Assembly: GCA_000231825.2 (NCBI GenBank)
Contig: JH720295.1
Span: 1,478,835 to 1,510,972, forward strand
Origin: Tetrahymena elliotti 4EA
Lineage: Eukaryota; Ciliophora; Oligohymenophorea; Hymenostomatida; Tetrahymenidae
Reading direction: 5' to 3'
DNA: 32,138 nt
Part shown: in pieces, positions 24,218-32,138 of the stretch
How the letters are laid out: the number at the start of each line of letters is the position of its first letter
How positions within the stretch are numbered: position 1 is the first letter of the stretch
The notes under the pieces: model-generated
The model's database searches: none
What the model saw: only the letters and a program-made list of their open reading frames with translations
What the model was told of the DNA's origin: nothing
Made by a program: the position numbers and the translations under genes

Positions 24218-26970
24218 ATGAATATTATTTTTTATTTTAAGATAATTAATTGTTTTTTATTGGAATAACCTGAAGAATAGAAAGAAAAAATCGATGAAAT
24301 TATTCAATTAAATGATTTTTTGGATTAAATGACATCTTCAATTGATAAAAGGATTTGTTGATAAATATGTAATATTAATATAAGAATGTTACAAAATTTA
24401 ATACTTTGGAGGTTTTTTAGATAATTTAAAGCCACCCTTTATATGAATCTTTTCAATTTTTAGCTTAAGATGAACTAAAATTTGAGATGAAAGATAGTAA
24501 AAGAGGTTAAATGACAACATTAGTAGGACATTAATTCAAATAATTAGCTGAAGCATAAAGGCTTCTTTTTGCATAAGAATAAATAATCATAATATGGAAT
24601 TATAGAAGCATTCAACAATTTTAAACACAGAATTGATTGTGATTGAAAACTACTATTATGTCCTAACAGAATGAAGGTTTATTAAGGGTGAAGATAAACT
24701 AAATCAAACATTAAAATGTTATTTAGGACATGACTACTATGACAATATTTTATTCATAGAAATATTTCTTAAATTTAGTTATGATCTTTTAAGTGAGTTT
24801 ATCATTAATTGTTAAGAAATATTTTATTATTTTATGTTTGATTAGAAAATATGTACTATTCCTAAATCGTTAGCACTCTTTCTTAATTTAGTGAATCATT
24901 TTCTAATATTTAAGATTTAATTCTTTATTAAAGGATGAAGAGAATTTATTCCTGTTTATACTATGATATTAATAACATGGGCTGCATAACTTAATTAGTA
25001 AAATTAATTGTTATTATTTTCGAAATTCTTAAATTAAGCCACTACTTTTATTACATTTAAACATTTTTTTGCTTGTGATTGGTATTATTTTATCATAATA
25101 TCAAACTCCTCAACTAGAATCTTTATTAAGAGATAATTAATTTATATGTAGAAATTAATGCTCTAGCTTAAATTATTTAATAGGAGTAAATTGCCTATGA
25201 GGTCCATATATCAATCAGAATAGCAGTCCAGTTTCTTTAACTATTGTTTAAGAAGATATTTTTTTATTAAAAAAGACTAATAATTTACTTTTTAAGTGTT
25301 TTTCTGCTCATAAGTTTAAAATAAGTTATAAATTATTTAAAAGAACTCTTTTCTACTTCTCTTAATGATTAAAATGGCTCAATAACCCACTAAATTAGCA
25401 AACTTTCTCCTTTTTATTATGAAAATAATTATTATCTAAAAGCTTATTCAAGTGTTTACTGCTAATGGTTTTATTTTGAATGTTTAATTTCAAGATCTCT
25501 TCTAAGTGTTGAGATTGATCTACTCAAAAAAATTCATATTTACAGATGTTGCAAAGAATTTTATCACTAGTCTTTATAAAAGAATCCCTTTTTTAGTTAT
25601 TCAATTCTTCATTGTCTCTATTCTCCAACCATTTAGTTTTCATTTTTACCAAAAAGGCAAGTTGCTTTCTTCTTCTGATTCTTCTTCTTCTTCATTTTTA
25701 TTGGTTGGTACATAAGTTTTTTTAGTGTGGATAAATGCAATGAAGACATAAAAATGTCTTCTCAATTATTTTTATTTTGAGAGAATTGAAATAAAAATCA
25801 TAGAAAAAGTTGAGTAATTGTAAATTTATAAATATTCAGCAATTATTTATGGAAGAAAATTTAAGTTAAAATAAGGAACATATTAGAAACTGCATGCTTT
25901 ATAAATTTTCATAAGAAAAGAAAAAATATGGATTGATTAAAATTCAAGAAATGAAAAAGCTAATGGAAATTCTGCTGAAAACATTTGAAGAATTATGCTA
26001 AAAGAACTTAAATTACCTATTGAATCTATTAGTCTAAATATTTTTATTAAGCATTTAACAAAAATATGTAATCTTTCATATAAGAAAGTATCATATCCAA
26101 AGCCCGTCAAATAGCTAATTTTAGGATAATAATGTTCATCTTAAAAATGATGAAAACATAATTCAACCTTATTTCCTAAAACCTATCTCATAACCTAGCC
26201 AAAATTTTAGTAATCCATCTGAAATTAAAATTTACTTACTATACTAAGCCAATAAGACCCAGCACTAACTAAGTGATCATCTTAAATTCAATCTTAATAG
26301 CATTAACACTTAAATAAGACTCAATAACACAATATAATTTAAACTAACTTAGATAGCTCATTGAATAGGAAAGCATAAAATGTTTCAAGAGCCTCACCAA
26401 TAAACTAGGTTAACCAACATAGACTTAATTAAATAGAAATAAAATAAGACTTACTATCTTTAAATAAGTCAAATAAGTTGTTCAAAGACTTTGAATTTAA
26501 AGCCTGGATAACAAAAACTATTTTAATCTGATATTAAACCTAAATATAGTCAATTATTTTCTCCTCATTCAAGTTTAAAAACTGACACTAAGACATTAAG
26601 GCCTCTAGCCAACCTTTCCGATATCTTTGTTTTAAATTAAACTTTAGAACAAATAGATAAATCCCCATACACATCCTAGAAAATCAAGGCTATGGTAGTT
26701 AGAATAAATTAAGAAATTTTGAATTTCCTTCAAATTAACCAAACCTTACACAAACAGAAATTGAATATTTATCATCAATAAATAAAAATTCTGATAATAA
26801 AGATAATATCATCTTGAATAAACAAGACTAAACCATTATTTTTTCTTAATCTAAAGGAACCCACACATAAACTGGCTAGTCTTTATCACTCAATTAGATA
26901 CTTACAGCTAGCTTTAACAAAAAAACTTTGGACTATAATGAGCTAATAAAAAGAAATTAATTTTATTGAT
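24218..26970 (+). pseudogene. Decayed CNG-type potassium/cation channel gene
   Basis: Protein-like plus-strand segments follow one another but hop between frames and meet in-frame TGAs (for example 24359, 25676 and 26362). Several pieces resemble ciliate cyclic-nucleotide-gated K+ channels in the right order: an S6-like YYDINNMGCITQLV (about 24960-25000), a post-S6 linker IAYEVHISIRIAVQFLQ (about 25190-25245), a pre-cNMP-domain SKKFIFTDVAKNFITSL (about 25520-25575) and an end-of-domain LIKIQEMKKLMEIL (about 25930-25980). A Gln/Asn/Ser-rich tail with RKAQNVSRASPINQ follows (about 26370-26410) and ends at TGA near 26968. The first part (24218-24900) is too broken to assign. Frameshifts could partly be unrecognised introns, but their number favours a pseudogene. 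Family assignment is from motif order only. Confidence 0.5.
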
Positions 26971-27539
26971 TATTAAAATAAATTTATTGTAAAAAAAATT
27001 AAAAAACATGTATTTAAAATTAAAATTTATTAAAAAAGTTAAAATTTTTAAATAAATTGATAATATTTTTATGTACAAAATCAAAATTTATTTATTTATA
27101 AATCTTACAATACGTATTTATTTAATTACTATTTATTTGTAATTCTAGCTTCTAAAAACAAAAGATATTATTTGGATTTAATTAAATATTTTCAAAATAC
27201 TCAGATTATATTTATGGTTAAATATTAGTTATTTTAGCTAATTTAAAAAGATGCTAGATTATTGCTAGTTGTTGTATTTTTGTATTTTATAAGTTATCAT
27301 TAAAAATATTAACCAGGACAGATTTCTAATTTATCATTTCAATAAAAAAATGTTTGTTCAATTTAATTTGTTTTTTATGCAAAAATTTAAAACTTAATCA
27401 AGAAATTTTTCATTCAATTTACAAATAAATTAGCAATAGTCTATTTTAAATAAAGTAAAAAAAAAAGTTTATTTTAAACAATAAATATTTTAAAATCAAC
27501 AAAAATTTAATTACTATTAATAACCATTTATTTATTTTT
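26971..27539. other. Intergenic AT-rich region, 3' flank of the TRIM-like gene
   Basis: No gene seen. The last 60-80 bases (from about 27470) are shared with the 3' flank of the second TRIM-like gene near 31290-31353 and with the relic at 11522-11590, so they belong to the duplicated unit. Confidence 0.55.
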
Positions 27540-29363
27540 TCAATTTATAAATTCTTTGACTATTTCAGCATCCTTTAAAATTATTTTACTTCCTTAGAAA
27601 TGCATACCAATATAAAGTCTTAAATCATCGTATTATGTTAGTTTTTATTTTTATTCAGGTTCTAATTTTAGTTTAGATTCATAATTAGGGTAGTCTACTA
27701 CTTCTAATATCTACTCTTTCAACCATACTCTTAGTTCTATCAATTTATCTCTGCTTAATGAAAATTACCTATTTCCTTTTTCTTTATTTTAAATACCCCA
27801 ATCATTATAATTTACTATATAATCACTTATATTTACTAAATAACTACTTAAATTATCTCTGAATCCATAATTTAAATCGGCATTTACATTTCTCATAAGA
27901 CCTATCATAAAATAATCATCTTCTTTAATAATTTCTACTTTAAATCTAAAAACATATTTCACCTCTTTTTATAAGTTTATACTCGATATACAATTCACCC
28001 AGTTATTATTATTTAACTTCTCAATTTCATATTCACCATCTTCCCTTTATTTTATACTTAAATCTCTTTATCCATCATTAAATTTTGTAGCCACCAATTT
28101 AATCCTGAATTAGAGTAATCCTTTCTGAGCAATTAATATGATTTTATTAACTTATTCATCTGATAAACTCTTTAAGAAGTGAAATTTATTTTAATCAGTA
28201 AAAATTTTAGTAAAATTAATTGATTTTAAGAATGGTTTAATATCAATTAAAGTCTTTTAAAGTAGCTAAATTACTTAAGAATTTAAGAAATTCATTTTAA
28301 AATTAAAGATTGAATCAATTGATTTAATTTCTAAGCTATTCTTTACTTCATTTTCATATTATTAATTAGATTTTAACAAGATTTAATGATTTACATACTC
28401 TTCTATTAATTTAAGATTACTTTCACTGATCTTCTCAAATTCGATTGCTTTCTTGTTTTCTTGAAAAATTGAATCAACTCTTGATAATTCAAGGATAGGA
28501 TTAACTCTGTTTAGACTTTAATTCAGCTTCTTTATGAATTCATTGGAGCAAAAGTTAGATTTATTAGTAACAAGATTCATTATTAAATCTGTTGTTATTT
28601 TGAAGTCTCCTCTATTGTTTTGATTGTCTTAGCCACCATTCATAATATTTTGGTTATTTTATTATGGGAGTGAACAAGCATCTAAATCTTAATTAAAAAA
28701 AGAAATCTAATCAAGAAAGCAAAAAATATTTTATTTAATCATATTAGGATTCTCTAAATTGAAATTTGTTTGAATTTAACAAGTTTAAGAAAGAAGATCT
28801 TACAACAATTGAGTATTTTAATCTTTTTAAGTCTCAATTTGTTCAACGAATTATCTACAAGCATGAGAATGTTCATGCAGATTATTCGATTAATGATTAG
28901 TAAGAAGTTATTAGAAATCAAGAATTTTAGAGATTTCTTAATATTTTTAGAGAGTTTTCAAGGTATTAGTTGGATTCTTTTAAGCTTAATTGATCATCTT
29001 TTTTTAGATGATATCAATTTTATCTAAAAACTCTTTTTTTAGTTGATCAAAGAACTGAGTAATTTACTTTTCATAGTCTATTTAGGACTAATTTTGAGTA
29101 AATTCAAAAAGATCTTAAATAATTTAGTAATCATTGACAGGAGGCCATTTTGGAATGATAGAGTTGTGAGCTTCTGAAATTATTTGATCAATCATAAGAT
29201 AATTAGTAGCTTAAAATGAAAGATCGTGGTTAAAGCAAGATGAACAATAAAAAAGAGGTTTTTGATAATTTGGGCTTGAAAGAAGATCATTAACCTAGAT
29301 AAACTAGAGTTATTTATTTGGATGCTTTGAACATTTAAATTTTCCAATTGCAATTTTATCCAT
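27540..29363 (-). CDS. TRIM-like protein: zinc-binding N-terminus, coiled coil, SPRY-like end
   Basis: One open ciliate-code frame runs from ATG 29361-29363 to TGA 27540-27542, 607 residues, no intron. The N-terminus has FKCSKHPNK (Cys11, His14) and FYCSSCFNHD (Cys40, Cys43, His46), a shortened B-box-like zinc-binding pattern. Residues about 60-420 are rich in Glu, Lys, Gln, Leu and Ile with heptad-like helices, as expected for a coiled coil. The C-terminal third has a beta-rich SPRY/B30.2-like pattern, with KYVFRFKVE, YFMIGLMRN and WGIQN followed by FSLSRDKLIELRVW, ending KEFIN. The B-box/coiled-coil/SPRY order is that of TRIM proteins, which usually act as oligomeric recognition or ubiquitin-related factors; no RING finger is present. 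A shorter paralogue lies at the right edge and a relic at 11522-11590. Confidence 0.8.
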
Positions 29364-29652
29364 TTATGAGATTATTTATAGTATTGAAAAATATCTAATA
29401 ATGAGATGTAGAATTAATATTTTTAAAACTTTTTTTATTAAAAAATTTTTGGAATACTCAAAAAATTAAGATAGAAATAAAAATATATGCGTACTTGATG
29501 ATTCCATTTAGAAATATAATAAAAAATGTACATTTTTAAAATGAAATAGCAAAAAATGAGATTTTGAGTAAAAATAAAAAAAAATATTTGTAAAACTTAG
29601 TTATACTAAGTGTAAATAAAATGAGTAGATTTTGTACTTAATAAATTTAAAT
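29364..29652. other. Short AT-rich intergenic region
   Basis: No gene seen; it holds the upstream region of the minus-strand TRIM-like gene. Confidence 0.5.
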
Positions 29653-29909
29653 ATGCCTGATCTTTTTTAGGTAGAGACAGGCATACATTAAATTCTCAAA
29701 TAGCTATACAAAAGAGTTTCTTCTTCTCTACAGGAATATATTTCTCTCTAGTATTGTTAGATCTTTAATAATCACATTTTATAACTTAAAAAAATATCAT
29801 CATGAAGATGGAATTTACCAAAAGAGAACTTACAGAGCTAAAGAAATGGGTTGTATTAGGTATATTGATAATCTCTTATACCTTTTTGAAGTGCTTTACA
29901 ATACAAAGA
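29653..29909 (+). pseudogene. Unidentified gene fragment with one frameshift
   Basis: An ATG at 29653 opens a 50-codon frame (MPDLFQVETGIHQILKQL...) ending at TGA 29803-29805. Just before that stop the neighbouring frame becomes protein-like and continues to a TGA at 29906 (KYHHEDGIYQKRTYRAKEMG...). Joined by one frameshift the two give about 85 plausible residues. I do not recognise the family. It could be a relic of a mobile element or a gene fragment. Confidence 0.35.
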
Positions 29910-30239
29910 AGGAATGAATATAAATATAATTAAAATATTAAAAAATAATAAAATTCTATTATTAAAAAAGACAAAAATATTCATAAGTTTGCACTATTGT
30001 TTTAAATGATTATTTTATTGTATCATTTTTTTAAAATATCAATTATTAAAGCCCTTTTTTTATTTAATTGATTCATATATTTGTATTTCATATATTTAAT
30101 TGCTTTTTAACAATAAAACTCTGATCAATAAACACTCCATCAATTAAACTGTAGTTAAAATTATTTTAACAAATCTACAGTTAAATATCCTTTTATTCAC
30201 TTTTGATTTGTAAGAAAATATTATAAATTTTAGATTTAC

Positions 30240-30620
30240 TCTATTGATGTTTTAGATATTCATTTTCTCTTTCTGCTTGCTCTTAAAAACTTTTAGACGA
30301 TCTTTAATTTTGAAGAATATTATTATTTACTTTTAATAAATTTAGTTCATTAAACAAAATAACAAATTGTCTTCAAATAATTTCATAACATTTTCATCTG
30401 CTTTTTACTACCAACTTTTTCAGTTGCTTATTTAATAATAATTATCATTTCAATTTTTAATTGTACAATTTATCAGTGCATCTATGCTTATTGATTCTTA
30501 ATTTAAAATCTTTTTTATTTATGTAGAGAGTAAAGCTGAAGAACATCTTTTTTTAGGGCATCTAAATAAAAATGATTGCATTTTAACATCAATTGTTCTA
30601 AAAATATTTTCTTTTTAATT
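30240..30620 (-). pseudogene. Decayed coiled-coil-like coding remnant
   Basis: On the minus strand several short stretches look coding but sit in different frames. One reads KIFLEQLMLKCNHFYLDAL and runs on to a TGA about 25 codons later. A second has ADENVMKLFEDN in a frame interrupted by two TGAs further upstream, and continues with a lysine-rich helix. Composition resembles the coiled-coil part of the neighbouring TRIM-like genes, but no direct match was found. The family is unidentified. Confidence 0.3.
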
Positions 30621-30686
30621 GAAATAAATCATTTTTTAGATTTCTTCACTTATTGATTTCCTTATTAGCTTTTTTTTAAAGAAATT

Positions 30687-31060
30687 ATGATTAATTCTTT
30701 TTCTAAAAGTTCTAATCCTTCTTCATTATCTTAGCTTTTTAATGATCAATTCCTAGGATCTGACCTTATCCTATTGAAAATTGGTGATGGAAATTGAAAT
30801 CTAAGGTATAAGATGATTAATTCATGTAAAACAAAAGAAGATTTAAAGAAATCTATTCTTAAACACTGGAAGAAGATTTCTTATGATAATTTGTCCTATT
30901 TATCTCAATAGTTTATCTATGTAGATTATTCTCTCAGTTTAAGAATGAGCTAAAGTTAATGGGGTTTGCTTCTTATTGTAATCAGATATAAGGTAAATTA
31001 GCTTCTGAATACCTTATTTGAAGAGAATGACTGCTAAATTATCAAATTATTTAATAGAAA
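30687..31060 (+). pseudogene. OTU-protease-like relic, catalytic Cys codon replaced by TGA
   Basis: From ATG 30687 one frame runs through a single TGA at 30795-30797 and stays protein-like for about 90 more codons. Just before the TGA is LILLKIGDGN, which matches the GDGN-Cys motif of OTU cysteine proteases, so the TGA stands exactly where the catalytic Cys (TGT/TGC) should be. The sequence after it (NLRYKMI) keeps the Arg of the family's C-x-x-R. Downstream, MSQSQWG matches the OTU M-x-x-x-x-W-G motif. No catalytic His region could be placed. Most likely a pseudogene of a deubiquitinase-like gene; readthrough is possible but unproven. Confidence 0.5.
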
Positions 31061-31353
31061 GTTGAGACAGATTTCCTATTTATTTTTTATTTTTAAGGTT
31101 TTACTTCTTTCACATGTACTTTTTTTATTGATAAAGAATAGTATTTTTCACGTTAAATATAAACAGTTTTAACTAATTTCAAAAAATACCAGCTAGATTT
31201 ACAAAATTTTTGCGTTTTTTAAAGATTTTATAAACAATAAACTTCTGAACTTAATGAATAAAAAAATAGTCAATCTTTGTAAATTAATAAAGATATAAAT
31301 ATTATAAAATCAACAAATATTTAATTAAAATTCATTCTTATTTATTTATCTTT

Positions 31354-32138
31354 TCAATTTATAAATTCTTTCACTATTTGAGCATCCTTTAAAATTATTT
31401 TAATTTTTTGATAAGCAACACCAATATAAAGTCTTAAATCATCATATTATGTAAGTTTTTATTTGTATTGATTATCTAGTGCTATTTTATATTCATAACC
31501 AGGATAGTCTAACACTTCTAATATCTACTCTTTCAACCATACTCTTAGTTCTATCACTTTATCTCTACTTATTGAAAATTACCCGTTTCCTTTTAATTGA
31601 TTTTAAATACCATGTTCATTACGATTTATAAAGCAATTATTTTAATTTAACAAATAACAACTTAAATAATCTGAATATCCATAATTTGAATTAGCATTTG
31701 CATTTCTCATTAGACCTATCATAAAAGCTTCACCTTCTTTAATACTTTCCACTTTAAATCTAAAAACATATTTCACATCTTTTTCTAAGTTTATACTTGA
31801 TATACAATTCACCCAAAAAATACTATTTAACTTCTCAATTTCATATTCACCATCTTCTCTTTATTTTATACTTAAGTCACTTAATCCATTGTTCAATTTT
31901 GTAGGTACTAGTTTAATATTGAAATAAGTTAACGATTTATGAGCAATTAATGTAAATCTATTAATTTTCTAACTATCAGTTGGAGAATTTTGAGCTTCAT
32001 TGATCATCTTTTTTTAGATGATATCAATTTTATCTGAAAACTCTTTTTTGAGTTAATCAAAGAAATCAGTAATTTGCTTTTCATAGTCTTCTTTGGATTA
32101 ATTTTGAGTAAATTCAAAAAGATCTTAAATAATTTAGT
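31354..32138 (-). CDS. Second TRIM-like gene, short form, 5' end beyond the window
   Basis: Open from the right edge to TGA 31354-31356, this gives 260 full codons in the same frame as the 607-residue paralogue at 27540-29363. The C-terminal SPRY-like part is closely similar, with KYVFRFKVE, FMIGLMRN, FSISRDKVIELRVW and terminal KEFIN. At about 31990 the sequence jumps directly to the early coiled-coil part (FSDKIDIIQKKMINEAQ). About 265 codons of coiled coil present in the other copy are therefore absent, without loss of frame. It is probably functional as a shorter isoform-like paralogue. The N-terminal zinc-binding part must lie beyond the window. Confidence 0.8.

Noticed and set aside
28770..29027. 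Plus-strand ORF of 85 codons
   Set aside because: Antisense to the coiled-coil part of the 607-residue TRIM-like gene.

Overview
The window reads as nuclear DNA of an oligohymenophorean ciliate, most like Tetrahymena or a close relative. It is extremely A+T rich. Every long gene uses TAA and TAG as glutamine codons and ends only at TGA (ciliate nuclear code, table 6). Introns are short, mostly GTA...(T/A/C)AG. Standard-code ORFs are therefore meaningless here, so I re-read both strands with TGA as the only stop. Exon borders are my own reading from reading-frame phase, splice motifs and family resemblance.

Left part (1-9067): a possible 3' exon of a minus-strand gene at the edge; a six-exon plus-strand gene (1479-6083) for a protein with two cyclic-nucleotide-binding domains and a long Gln/Asn/Ser-rich tail; and, convergent to it, an intronless minus-strand gene (6734-9067) for a 777-residue Lys/Ser-rich basic protein.

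Middle (9068-12279): a mobile-element island. It has a 141-bp near-perfect hairpin (9889-10029), a Tc1/mariner-type element with 28-bp inverted ends and a decayed DD34E transposase (10086-11321), and a relic of the 3' end of the B-box gene family found at the right end of the window.

Centre (12280-23078): one 14-exon plus-strand gene (12280-20959, 2222 residues). It joins a degenerate kinase-like N-terminal part, a leucine-rich-repeat array written as about one repeat per exon (all introns phase 2, mostly 90-nt exons), and a large exon of kinesin-light-chain-type TPRs. Convergent to it is a 451-residue predicted pseudokinase (21723-23078). This locus, a receptor/scaffold-like kinase-LRR-TPR protein beside a catalytically dead kinase, is the most interesting part of the window.

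Right part (24218-32138): a heavily frameshifted pseudogene that looks like a CNG-type potassium channel; an intact 607-residue TRIM-like gene (zinc-binding N-terminus, coiled coil, SPRY-like C-terminus; 27540-29363); small decayed fragments, including an OTU-protease-like relic whose catalytic Cys position is TGA; and a second TRIM-like gene running off the right edge that lacks the long coiled-coil middle. Transposon remains and many decayed genes suggest germline (micronuclear) sequence or a fast-turnover, gene-family-rich chromosomal region.
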